Shown here: one piece after another, positions 1 to 13,800 of the stretch
Layout: each line of letters begins with the position of its first letter
How positions within the stretch are numbered: position 1 is the stretch's first letter
Assembly (NCBI RefSeq): GCF_022605725.1
Contig: NC_065554.1
Location: 19,921,100 to 19,985,099, forward strand
Length of the DNA: 64,000 nt
Direction of reading: 5' to 3'
Origin: Anthonomus grandis grandis
Lineage: Eukaryota; Arthropoda; Insecta; Coleoptera; Curculionidae
The notes under the pieces: model-generated
Seen by the model: only the letters and a program-made list of their open reading frames with translations
What the model was told of the DNA's origin: nothing
The model's database searches: none
Position numbers and translations under genes: made by a program

Positions 1-1389
1 GAACAGGAGAACTATTTAAATCAGAGACAGTGGAACATCTTCAACAGAGCTTAATAACTTGGTCAGAGGTCAGAGCTTTGCCATAATTTCTGTAGAGTGT
101 AGAGTGTCTAAATCTGTAAAGTACTAAAAATGAACTAAATAATGTCCTTCAGAATAATTTTAATGGAGATTTTTAAATTTATGAGCCTTAATTGAACAGA
201 AAAAAAAACTTTGTCATCATTGTTTTTCAAGATAAAAACATTAAATTTATAAACAAAAATAATTAAAATAAGTATGCAGTCGTATAAGTCTGTAGTATTT
301 TTCAATTATTGCCTTTCGGTGAAGTTGAAAATTATCCTCATTATATTTTTCCATAGAAACAAGGTAAAACCACCATTTTAGTCGATTTAGTTGTTTTCTA
401 CTGCGAGTGGATTTTCCAACCGTTTATCTAAAAAATAATACGAAATTATTGGAAAAAAATACGCATCTGACATGATCTAAACTGCCATGATTGATTTTTT
501 TCGGGATTATTGGATTTTAAATTAATAGTTTTTATTTAAAATTATGGAACATGGAGCCATTATTTTCCTGATATTCTGGCACTATTTTAAAATTAAATTC
601 GTCAATTCATGTTTATGTTTTTAGTATTGAAATTATGCAAAAATATACTGAGATTCATTAATATTTTAACAGTACCATAAAGTTACAGAAACTACGTGAA
701 GAAAGGATAGTAATATGAAAAGCTGTTACCTCATGAAAAACACTTTTCAATAATGATATTTTTAGTATGAAATATTTGTTTTCCTATTTTGTTCGCAATA
801 CAGTTAGAATTTTTATGGTTAAAAGAAAAACGCTGAAAAAAAAACAAATACTTTTTAAGTTAAAACAGTGCCACACTATTATTAAAATATCATAATTTGA
901 GAGATAAACATAATTTTTCATGTTAATATCCCGAGGATGAGAACAGAATTTATCGAAAAGTCTAAATATCTATAAAATCCCCTAGAGAAGTAGAACCATT
1001 TTCAATAAATTAATTTCAATTGCGACAAAACTTCATTTAATAAGTAGTTGAAATAAAGCAAAAATTAAGTATTTTTCAAAATTCCCGGAGCTCCCACTTT
1101 TCACATCATATGGCAACAATGCTAGAGCGGATACCCACGATCTGTGACGAGTCCTCCCGATTTCTCTATAGTCTAACCGACAAGCCTACTGACTGACATT
1201 TGGCAATACGCTTACGCTTTTCTTATTTCATGACGTAATAGGACAAGCTGGGCATAGGCTCTTAAAAATACCTTTTTTAGAAATTACTGTAATAAATTGA
1301 GTTTTTTTATGGTAATCACTCATAAAACAGACTCAAAACTGAGTCCCTTCCGTTTTGACGGTCGTTAATCGAGGCGCATCGCCGATCCG
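1..1389. other. Upstream region of usp, no gene seen
   Basis: AT-rich sequence with no coding-like frame and no recognised repeat. It probably holds distal promoter sequence of usp. No further element can be named from sequence alone. Confidence 0.5.
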
Positions 1390-1467
1390 ATGTCTCGTCT
1401 ACCCAGTGCGATATTTTTAAACATTTTCGAAACATTTGTTTATGCACCGACAGCCGTTCAAGTTCAT

Positions 1468-1472
1468 TCAGT
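1468..1472 (+). promoter_or_regulatory. Candidate arthropod initiator (TCAGT) for usp
   Basis: A TCAGT motif, the common arthropod initiator, lies about 215 bases upstream of the usp start codon in a locally GC-richer stretch (1360-1500) that stands out from the AT-rich flank. I see no convincing TATA box at the right distance. Other start sites between about 1390 and 1600 are possible, and an acceptor-like site near 1582 leaves open a further 5' UTR exon. Confidence 0.25.
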
Positions 1473-1686
1473 CCGTCTTTGTCGATCCTACTGTATGTCT
1501 GTCTGTGTGTCTCTTAATAATATAATATATATATATTTTTTTAATGGTGCAACAATGTTAATCAGTCCAGTTTAATTTTGCAGAGCTATAATAAATAAAC
1601 TGTTGTCGAAACGGGTTTTAAAGAGTGATAAATCGTATGTATATGTTGTAAAACGGTCTGTGATAAATACGAGGTGGTAAAGAAAA

Positions 1687-1801
1687 ATGATGAAAAAGGA
1701 GAAACCGATGATGTCGGTGACGGCAATTATACAGGGGGCACAGCAGCAACATTGGGCGAGAGGGGGGTTCGGGGGGTTTGCCGAGCCTCAATTTCGTTTA
1801 G
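1687..1801 (+). CDS. usp: usp coding exon 1 (N-terminus)
   Basis: Encodes the first 38 residues plus one base of codon 39. It starts at ATGATG in an A-rich context and ends at a GTAAGA donor. The MMKKEKP...SVTAIIQG opening is, from memory, shared with other beetle and RXR-like insect USPs, which fixes the start. An intron of 17.0 kb follows. Confidence 0.9.
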
Positions 1802-4800
1802 GTAAGATTTTGTCTTAAAATTAAACAAAAAAAAAAAACAAATTAAGTATATACGAAAAAAAAAATTATGTGTTGGTGTAAGCCACACTTATCTCAATGA
1901 CAGTCACATTCAAAATCGATAAAATTGAAATATTTTCGAAGTTGTTCGGGAAAAAACCAAATTTAATGATTTTTTCCTATGCGTGTATGAAGAATAAAAT
2001 TACGTTTTCGATTGGTACTTTTAAATAAATATTTTTCGTAAACTGAGAATGCGACTTTTCGGTTTTGGAAGACTGAGAAGGAAAATACGACCATTTTCTT
2101 ACATTATTAGGAAAAAAACCAACATTTTGCAAACTAATTTCAATTTGCAAGCAAAATTTCCTTGCAAATTATGTGCGTCAAAAGGTGGCATAAAAAACAA
2201 ATTAAGAAGTAATTATAAAATTAGGTATATTAAAAGTCCTAATTAATTAAAATTTAAATTAAGCCAAATAAAGAAGTTGACACTTTTATGAGAACTTTTT
2301 TCAATTTTTTCCATTTGAAAGTGTTTAGCGTTTCATACGGAAAAACCGTAATTTTCCAACATTTTTATGTCTTTAAGTAACACAGACTTATGTCAATGAC
2401 ATAGTTTAAGACAAGGGACAACATCCGAAAAAACCCACATTTTGCAAAGCCATTACGAGTATGTCAACGCAGTGTAAGCCTAAGAAGGATAAATCTGATG
2501 AATTAAATTTATTTTCAAACTAATTGATTATTTTTGATTAAATTTATTTTCGAATAATAATTTGGTTTCGGGTGCCCATAATTAAATTGTTTTTTTTTAG
2601 ATGCAGCCCTCTACTTTATTTTTATTTAATAGCAATGATTTAGCACAACTACAATGACTCACGTGGACAGCAATGTGTAAGAGAAAGATCTATACCTACA
2701 ATGTTTTGGAACTTAATAAAATTCAAATATTTCTAAAATTATCCGGAATTAATCTAAATTTTGCAAAACCATTTTAATGTTCCATGATGTGCCATCAACA
2801 TCAACAATTTCATTTTTTGAGTCTTAAAGGCTCTGTCTTAACATCTGTCAATACCTTTCTTTGACCTACACATTTTTATTGGCATCTATCTAAGTCTATC
2901 TTATTCTAACACATTTTCTTATGAGAATTACTGTACTGTAGTGCAAATATTTATTAAAGCTCACTTAAGATAATCAAATAATATTAGTAAGTTCTAAATA
3001 AAAGTCCAAATACATTCTTTCATGCATAGGTCCACTCATATAACACAAAATTACTTATTTTATTACTCTTTATAAAATAGTGTGTTAAAAAAAGACATAT
3101 TCATGCCAATAATGATGTGTAAGATAAAGTAAGGTATATTCGATTAAGTTCGTAGCGATGTATAACATTAGAGACATCAAAGTTGTGTATTTTAGAGCTC
3201 AATAAAATGTCGCTTTGATACTTCATATATCCCCGAATTTATCTAGAAAACCCCGAAAAGAAAAGGGAAGAATATTCCATTTGTATCTTACACGTTATTC
3301 TTTATGACATAAGTCTGCCTTTCTTTAACACATTTTCTTATAAAAAGTTATAAAATATACTGCAAATATTTAAAGAAAGACAGATTTGCGTCAATAATAT
3401 TGTGTAAGACAAAGAATGAAATAATCGATAAGTTGGTAATGAGGTTTGAACGTTTAAGGCGACAAAGTTGTGCGTTTTAGAAGTTAATATATTACCAAAA
3501 TTATCCGGAAAACCTCAGAGAGAAGAGAGATGAATATAACATTCTTACACGTTATTGTTGACATAAGTCGGTTTTTCTTGAATTATCAATAAAAATGTGT
3601 AAGACAAAGAATTATATATTAGATGAAGTTCATAGCGAAGTAGGGATGTTAAAGGTGGTAAAGCCACGGCATTGATACTTGTTATATTAAATATATTATA
3701 TTAATATGTGTTTATATTATATTAAAATTATACGGAATATCCCGAAAATAAAAGAGAGTAATATAATGGTTAAAATGTCTTCTACTCCCTTCTGTTGTTT
3801 CATTGTTCCTCTATCAGGTTTCTGATACTCATGGCTTTCTCTATGCCTTCTGTCCAAGTTTTCTTCGGTCTCTCTCTCGTTTACGACAGTCTTGTTTCTT
3901 CCATCCTTTGGACAGATCCGTACTATATCAGCTGTTTTTGCTCTATGTCTGTCATGATCCAACCATCTATTCCCATTCGTTGTCGTACATTGTCTGCTTG
4001 GTATACCCAGTACCAGTAATCTCCTAAAAACATCCATTTCAGTCGCTCCATGTTGTTTTGATTTTGTTTCGTTATTCTCCATGTCTTTGCTTTATAAGTT
4101 AAAATGCTTTCAATGCGTGTTTCATATATGTTGTATTTAATACATCATTTTCCAAAGGCATCCTTTGATTCTTCAGGCTTGTATTCTTTTCTTTATTTCT
4201 CTGTCGTCTTTTTCAAAAGAGTCAAAATTTACACCAAGATTTGTGTAAACGTTGCAACTAGTTACTTCATCTATATCTAATTGGATGTTAGATGGTTCTG
4301 CTCCTATAGGGAGATATTTCGTTTCCTGTGTATTGATTTACAGTCCCCAGTTATTATACTTTTCTTGCAAATTTTCGTGCCATTTATTGTAAGTCGTCTT
4401 TATCGTTTGCTATGATAACTTGGTTGTCAGTAAATTGAGTATTAAGGCCTGCCTTCGATGAAAATGAAAGAGAAAATGCCCATCCCGTTGCATTTTCTCT
4501 TTCATTAGTACTACATAGATCTTGAATAATATAAGTAATGCACACCTATCTGTCATTCTGATCCTGCAAGTAAGTTGTTGAAACAGTTTTTCTGACCCAC
4601 ATTTGATTAGTTCAGCGGAAATTCCTCCTGGACCTGCAGCCCGACCGTTTTTCAAATTTTGTACTACATTCTTGATTTGATCATTTTTGATCATAAATGT
4701 ATCACCCTCTACTATCACATCCATATGTGTGTTTAACAAATATTCTTCTCTGTTTTCAGTCAACAGCTTTTAAAAATGACCGGTCTATTTCTTTGTTGGT

Positions 4801-7800
4801 ATATTCTGGACATTTGTCAATTTTTTTAAGTCGGACGAAGTTTAGTTAGTTTAAGTTAAGTTCGGACTAAGTTTTTTATGGATTTCCAGAATTCTGAGTG
4901 CTTTTTTCGCCTGTATTAATATTAATTTTCCTACACTTTTTATCCCACATATGTTTCTGTGCTATATTTATAGTTCTTTAGGTTATTTTTTTTTTTAAAT
5001 TTTTAAGTACTGGTATTTGTTTTCCCGGTGTTGGCTGCTCAACCATTTTTTATATAGTTTTTTCTTTTGATATAGAAATTTTTCGATCTCATCGTTCCAC
5101 CAGATAGTACAGTCAATTTGTCATGGAAAAAGGCTACTTTAAAAAAAATATCCGATTCTCTGATTTTGAAGGATCAATAGTGGTTCATGAGAGAAGCTTA
5201 AATTCCAAAAGTTGAGAGCCCTCCGTTTTTTGGGAAACTCCAAAAAATGTTGGATTCGTTTTTTTGGCTAAACCGTAGGTCGGACAGAAAAATTAATCAG
5301 ACATAAAATGAAAAGAATCTTATTCTCTACAATTCATCTCATAGGCCCAAAGCTGTAGAACAAAAATTGGAAAAGCTAGAGGGCGTTAAAGTCACCAAAA
5401 ATTTCTTTTTCATCGCAAGAATTGCAAAAATGTAGAGGTCAAAAAACCTCTATAATTCATGTATGCTTTTTTTTTTTAAGATTAGCGGTTTTTGAGATAT
5501 AAAGCATTTAGTACTAATATGTTCCCGTTTTGTGTATACATTGCATAACATGTGTTGCAGAAGCTGTTTCACGTCGCCTAAAGTTTGCGCATCGTAAGAC
5601 TGAAGTAATTCTAAAAAGGTATTTCTACTTCCCTTCTTTGACAATATTTTTTGACAACTCAAAAATCGCCCATGTGAAACAATATGAAACTGAATTTGTT
5701 AACATTAATGTAAAACAGTACTTTATAAATTAAAAAAAAAACATATAAAGATGGCGCTATACGTTCGAAAAATTGACTTTTTCGTAATTGAAACGTTTTC
5801 TTACTTGCACAAGGTGAACAATTTAGTTGAAGAGAAAAGAAAATGTGAGTGATAAGTAGTAATGTGAGGACGCTGCTGTATGTGACTGATTATATTTAAA
5901 TAAAGCATTTAAATTGATGGAATAGTAAGTGGTAGCAAGTGATGTTGATCGATGACAGTGTTACAACAATACAAAAATACAAAAATATGGTCAATTTTTT
6001 CGTATCTGAAGTTGACGTTTCTGCTTCGTCCAGTACAAAAGGGTTCTCTCTCTGGGGCTGGGGTATTGTGGCAATTTGAACATTTGCGAAGGTAGATCCT
6101 CAACGTCATTCTCCTCCAAATTGACCGGGGAAATATTGCTGCAGTTGCAAAAAGGGAAAATAAATTTTTGGTGAGTTTGGCGCCTTTAGTTTTTCCAATT
6201 TTTGTTCTACAGCTTTGAGCCTATAAGATGAATGGTAGAGAATAAGATTTATCTTCATTTTATCTTTCTTCGTTTTATCTTCATTTTACGTCTGATTAAT
6301 TTTTCTGTCCAACCTACGATTTATCCAGAAAAACGAATCCAAATTTTTTTTGAGTTTCCCAAAAAACGGGGGGAGGAGGCTCTCAACTTTTGCAATTTAA
6401 GCTTGTCTCATGAACCACTATTGACCCTCCAAAAATTAGAGAATCGAATATTTTTTTTTTAATGTTACAGATTGACTGTACTAAGAGGTTCTTATTATGC
6501 TGCACAGTTTTTAATCCGACTGCTTCTTCTGTAGCTCTTTTCATACTGTTCACTATGTTGTCACTTTTTCTACAGGTTGCTGATATACTTGTTACTACGT
6601 AAGAAGTTTCTCGTCTAGTCTGTTCTGGTACAAACTTTTAGTACTTTGATTGGTTAGACTATCTACATTATGTAGTTTGGTTGTTTGTGCACTTCTTTGT
6701 TCCTTGGTATTTGTGAACTTCTCAGATCTGAATGTGAATAGCAGTTTTGCCCTTATATACATATACACATAAATCCTCTATATGCTCGTACGTCATTTAT
6801 TCGTAACATCGAGTTTTGTCATTACTATTACATAGTTAATGATGAGGAGTAAGGTTTACTCTGTTTGTGTATGAATGTCCTTATGTCTGGACTATATATT
6901 TTTAATGGATGTTGGCACATTTCTATCAGTCTCTCAACGTTGTCGTTTGCAATAATTTCTTCGAATGGTCCTACTACTGAGTCAGTAATCCTTTGACCAA
7001 CTCCACTATCATCAAGTAAGTTCATCACTGATTTGTTCAAAAAAATCATCCTTTTTTGCTAGTAGTTCTTTATCCGATATTGCTTATAGTCCAAGGATTG
7101 TAACTGGTTTCTGATTTATAGTAATATTAACCCGAATAATATTTTCGTTGATAGAGAGTAATATACCATTCTTTATGTTACACGTTATTATTGACATAAG
7201 TGTGTCTTTCTTTTATACATTAACCTATGAAAAGTACCAAAATATAGTTACAATTTTTATATAAAAAAAATACTTATGTCAATAATAATGTGTAAGAAAA
7301 AGAATGTGCATTTTAGAGTTCAATTAAATGTCGTGCTGATACTTGCTATATTGCCAAAATTATCGGGAAAACAATGAAGAGAGAGACCAATGTACCATTC
7401 TTTATCTTATTCGTTATTATTGATTAAGTCTCTCTCTTTCTTTAACACATTATCTTCAGTATGGACGTTAAAGTTATGCATTTTAAAGCTCAATAAAATG
7501 TGGCGTTGATACCTCATCCAGAGTTATCCAGAAAACCCAGATTGAACTATTTTATATAATATATTCATTATTTTAAACGTTATTATTGACATAACTCGGT
7601 GTTTCTCTAAAACATTATCTTATGAAACGTACTAAAAATAATTAAAGTGCAAATATTGGTTTAAATAATCAAATACTGATTATTGTTAATTTTAAATAAA
7701 AGTTCAAATACATCCCGTTCAAGTAAGTAATATGTTAGGGAAGGACAGACCTATATGAATATAGCAATGGGTAAACAAAAAAAGATATACTTAATCATTC

Positions 7801-10800
7801 GTGGTGAAGTATTGACGTTAAAATGACGACTGTCATTTTTATTAAGTTTTTTGCAATTTTAAATAACCCAAATAGCAACGATCTGTATCCCATATCACAA
7901 CCAATAACATTAACATTTCTTAGAAAAGTCCTTCTTTGTCTTACACATTGTTACTAATATAGGTCCGTTTTTCTGTAAGACATTATTATATGGTCACCCT
8001 GTATGTATCATATTATTGTCATAGGATTTAATTTTGGCAGCCATTATTGGCGAGTAACCAAATTAAATTGATTAAATGTGCAACCTTAGGAGTCCTTTTT
8101 GTAACCCGAAAATGAATAAGTAAAACGGGTCAAGTTTTAAAAACTGATTCAACTGTTACGAGACGACTATAATTGTTTTAATAACAAACGATAAAAGTTA
8201 TTATTCAAAATGGTTTGGTACGTGACTCAACCCCTTAATATTATGAGTTTTTACTTTAAAAACATTAATTTGATCTAGTTTTTGATTTTTAAATTCTAAT
8301 TGTTATATTTTTTTATTTAAGGTTACCCATGTGCTAATGGTAAGTAGGCAAAATTGTTTTAAAAGAAAACATCATTATGTGTTTGTCATTTCATTTCATT
8401 TTATTCACACCGTCATAACTTTTGTTTTGCACCAAACACCAAACCCATATGTTGCTCTGAGTGTTTTAAAAATACAAAAATTGGGTTAATAGACCATTAT
8501 AGTGTGCCTATCGCAATCTTTTTTCAAACATTTCGTGCTGTTTGGCAACTTTTATTATTTTTAAACGTTTGCTCCACTTTTTCATATTTTAGGCTCTACA
8601 TTTAAGAATTAAAATGATCTTAGAATTATTCCAGTGGCGTACAGAAACATCATTTCAAGTAGGTAGATCTTTTGGTCAAAATTTGACAGATTTAACAATT
8701 TACCTTCTTATTAATCTAACAGATCCCCAGTTGACTTTAAAAAACAATAAACGAGTACGATTAGCCACAAGAAAGAACTTGATGCTAACAATTTTTTCCA
8801 TTTGTCCAAAAAAAAACAATTGTTAAATATTACCTAAATAGATTTTTTATTAAAATCCAAGAAAATTAATAAAATATACTCTAATCCCCTCGAGATTGAG
8901 TCTACCGATTACCCTTTGAACTTGCCGCAAAAGGTTTTTTGCTGATGATACTTCGATCGTTTGGCATGGAAGTAGTGTTGAGGTACTAGAACAAATTACT
9001 AATACTGATTTACTTTCGATAAGAATTTGGTGTAATAGTAATAAACTATTCTTTAACTTACGAAAAACTAATATGTTAAACTTCAAATGTTCTCTAGCTA
9101 ACATCTCTTTAAACCCCAATCAAATACTGCTAAATTCCTGGGTCTCACAATTGATGATAATTTAAAATATGAGGAACACATAAGAATTTCCAAAAATGCC
9201 AATATTTTGTTGTGAAAAAATTGAAAAAAGAAAATATTTTTAGTGGTTCTCAAATTATAACCAAAAATGTTCGGTAAAAAATAAAAGTCATAAAATATGG
9301 TTTTAAATTCTTCAAATTTGGTCCTCTAAACGTTAAGTGACAAAAAAACTTTTAACTCAAAGTTTTTGAGGCAAAAAAAAACATTTATATATAACATTGT
9401 TCAAAAATAGTTGGACATTTTTATTTGCAATTAAAATTGCAAGATTGTTCTACCCTTCTCCAGGTAGTCGATGTAGATCACACCTTGTGAATCGCAGAAA
9501 ATGGTGGCCATCACCCTTCTGGCCGATGGGACCGTCTTCGCCTTCTCCGGAGAATGTTTGCCGGGTGAAGGCAAAAAAAATGCGGTCAAACCTTAAATGA
9601 TTTTTCTATTCAAATCTTGAGTTCAGAGTGGCGTTTTTACACTTAAATTCATTATCGGGAATTCTGCTATTTTGTTGCTAAACAATTATAAAAGTATATA
9701 TATATATATATAGGGATTCCTGAGTTATGACCAAAAATCTACGTTAAAAAATAAAAATCACAAAACTACAATTGGGTTTTAAAATCTACAAATTTGGTAG
9801 CTCTTGGACCTTAGATGACAAAATTGCCTTTCACTCAAAAAGTTTTTGAGGGCCTAGAAATGTTCGTATATAAAATTATTTGAAAATTAATATATTTTAT
9901 GTGTTTAACTTGTTTTTTAATTTGCAAAATAAAAAACAAGTTTTAAAAATAAAAAACAGTTTATAAAAGTCAAAAATTGATAAAAAATTAGGTACTATAT
10001 TAATTATAAGGTGATCTTTGGACCTTGGATGATAAAACGCCTTTACCTTAAAAGGTTTTTAAAGCACAAGAAACGTTTCTTCTTGTATATGAAATTTTTT
10101 TAAAAATATTGAATAATTGATAAAAGAAATTAGCTAAAAAAAGTAGCCCGACCAAAAGTGCTTTAACTATCCAAATTTTTTAAGTCAGACTGGCATTTCT
10201 AATCTCAAATTTATCCTCAGGAATCCTACTATTTTTTCGTGAAAAAATTGTGACAATGTTTCCAGTGTTTCTCAAGTTATGACCAAAAATGTCCATCGAG
10301 TAATAAAAGTCATAAAATTACAATTTGGTTTTAAATCCTTCAAATATGGTGGTCTTTGGACCTTAGATCACAAAATTCCCTTTAACTCACAAAGTTTTTG
10401 AGGCACAAAAAACGTTTATATATGAAATTGTTTGAAAATAATTGGACTTTTTTATGTGTAATTCTTTTAAATATATTCCAACTATTTCATAGAAATATTT
10501 TCAATAAAAGTGAAAAATTGACAAAAGAAATAAGTAAAAAAAGTGGCCGAACCACAAATGGCCTGACAATTCATATTTTTAATTCAAAATTACGTTTCTA
10601 TCTTTAAATGTATCCTTAGGAATCCTACTATTTTTTCGTGAAAAAATTTGTATGAAATTGTTCGAAAATAATTCGCTCCGTTTATAGAAGAACGTCATAA
10701 CCCAAAAATTAATATTTGTCAAAATAGCGGTTTAAAGATTAATGATTTTTTACTCTTTTGTAACAATTTTGCAGACAAATTAAATGCTTTTATTGTGATT

Positions 10801-13800
10801 TTAGACCTGAAAGTATAGTGGTTAAAAAGTGACATGAGATTTACACTTGATTTGTGAAATTTATGATTTATGAACACTTGAAAAAATGCATTATTTAATT
10901 TTTTTTTTAACTTTATCGTCATATGTATGACAATGTGTATTATAACTTTGTTTAAGAAAAATATTTAAACTTTTTTAGTATTGTGACGCTGAAATAGATT
11001 TGAAATAAAAAACAATCTTTGTCTTTTTTTGTATTAAGGAAGTACAAAACTTAATATACAAACAATTCTTTCAATTTTAAGAATTCTGATGTCGCTTAAT
11101 TTATTCTGTCCATAAGATTTCCAATCCTTCCATTTAAATATTTAAATCAAAAAAATCCTCAAAAACTTAGCTCCTTTATTTGAAAAGGCTTACCACTTTT
11201 TTGCAGTTCGAATTAAAGTTATGTACTCGTTAGGTAAATATATTGGGCTTGATTTTAAGTAGCGCTTTACTTGCCGTTCTATTACGGAATGTGCGCACAA
11301 TTCCCCTCATTTTTCGTATGTCCCGTTACAAGGAATTTATGCGCAATTATCCGAATAAAAAACCAATTCAAGATCGTCACATTCGGATCTAGCCTTTGAT
11401 GTATGTTCTATATAGCTCAGCAAGCAAGATCCTATTTTATTTGCTTCTCGATTGCCATTCGTGTCATCCCAGACATAGCAGAAACATTCATCTAAATTTG
11501 CTATTCCTTTCATTTCATAGATAGTAAAATTTAAGACATTTAATTTAGACTTATTGTAGAAAAGAGAAACATTACCCTTGGGGCATGGCAGGACAGCTTG
11601 TAAATCAAAAACAGTGACACAGCGAGAAGTCATGATTGTCGCTAATTCTTGTTTTGTCGTTATCTTTTTCTAATCGCGATAAATCCTTTTCTATGATATG
11701 GTGTTCGTAAAAATTAGGACAAAATTAGGACCAAACGAACAGTCTCTCTTGCGAATTAAGTAAGAACTGTCATTCTTTCGCATAACCGATCAGTTAATCT
11801 GATGAAGTGTAAAACGACACTTGTCATCTGTCGGTAATGTTATGAAGTGCAAGTTGTGACGGTCTTTCACATAAATAATAGGTTAGATTATGAATTGTTT
11901 TTATAACTTATCTACAAAATACAATTTTTTTGTTTTGAATTGTACTTTTTTATGTGTAATTCTTTTACTAATATTCCAACTACTTCATAGAAATATTTGC
12001 ACTAAATGTGAAAAATTGATTAAAGAAAATAGCAAAAAAAAGGGACCCAACCAAAAATGCCCTAACGATCCATATTTTTAATTCAGACTAAAGTTTCTAC
12101 CTTCACATTTATCAATAGGAATCCTACTATTTTTTTGTGAAAAATTATGAGAATGTTTTCAGTGGTTCTCAAGTTATGACCAAAAATGTCCATCAAGTAA
12201 TAAAAGTCATAAAATTACAATTTGGTTTTAAATTTTTCAAATATGGTGGTCTTTGGACCTTGGATGACAAAACCGCCTTTAATTCAAAAAGTGTTTAAGG
12301 GACAAAAAATGTTTATCTATGAAATTGTTCGAAATGGACGAATTGGACTTTTTAATAATAAATAATAATAATAATAGTAATATTAAGGTATAGTTAATTA
12401 GCAAAAATGTGCTACACATATAAATAAAATATGATATTAAATTGTTATTTGTTGCGTTTCACTTCATTTTTGAAAAATCAACAATTTTTCTGTGTATTTA
12501 ATAAGCGTAAGGACCCTTGTACGGATTTTATTTTTTTTACACGAAAATGATGCGCAAAATTTCAAGGTCTCCTCTTTATTAAAAATGAATAGAAGATTAA
12601 AAAAATATATTAAATTAAAAAAATTATTACGCAAAAAATAGTGCGTGCCTTTTTTTTTAACAAATTTGACACACGACACAAGTCCATCCCTGGAGAAGTC
12701 AACTCTTCTGCAAATCCTCAAAAAGGGGTCTCACCTGGAAAAATTGTATTTTTTTTGAAAAATGTTTGCACTTTGTATTTTGGAAAGGACGCACTTCTGA
12801 TGGTTCCTGTACAGCAATTTTGACCAATTGAACGGGGACACAGACCCTGCATTATAGTGATCTTAATTATCTTATTATCCTTTAAGATCAAGATATACTC
12901 TATATACAGAATGACTAAACGTATGTTTTCTTCTATTTTGTTTATAATAACAAAATCTGAGCAGGATTTTAGAATACTTTCTCATTGTGGTGTTATTCTT
13001 ATATTTCATTTTATTTAAAGTGTAATTATCTATCTAAATTAGTTCTTCCGGGGTTAATAAATCTTATCGATAGTTCTCTACTTAGAGCGTCAAACTAAAC
13101 TTTTAATTGAATCTATAGAGCCTACTAGGCTTCAAATAAAACTTCTAGAATCTTCTAAATAAAATCCCGAGAATTACCAAAAAATTAAACAGACACGAAA
13201 GCCATCACCTGTGTTCCTATAGGTGACCTCTAGACCCGGCGATGCGTTGAACAAACTAGGTAACCTTGGCCATTATCCGCGCTCGTTGGGCCCGTCTGTC
13301 ATTCAATTCACCTTCGCCCAAGTATGACGTCACCGAGGAAAGGTTTTGCAGACCTATTTTAAGGCGGCACACTTTAAAATAATGAAAATGCATCATTACT
13401 CATACACTTTAATAAAGATGTAATTCGATAAAATTAATATAATGTACACAGTGGCCTTGTTAATGACATTTGAAAACCGCAGAAAGGTAATCGGCTCGAT
13501 CCATTCTACGATGTAGTAAACTTAAAAGCAGCGAACATAAAATTTATTAAATCTGGGCGAATACGCGATGCAATGGCGTTCGTATCCTCCCGTCTATTTA
13601 TTTTTATTCACTTTTGACCTGCAGACGACTTTCAAGGTTTCTGCCGCTATAATGGTCGAATGGCACGGCAGGCGGAAAGGATTTAATGAGCTAGACGAAG
13701 AGGGAACGAACAACCTCATATCCTGACGTATATTTGTTTTGGCTCTTACCTCAGCTACAATATCGCTTTTATAAATCCGGGATCTATTAAAATTAGAAAG

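Noticed and set aside
1390..1575. 61-codon frame starting MSRLPS
   Set aside because: Lies in the probable 5' UTR with no recognisable motif; could be an upstream frame but there is no support for translation.
3795..4027. Two 74-codon plus-strand frames
   Set aside because: Opposite-strand shadows of the LINE C-terminal region.
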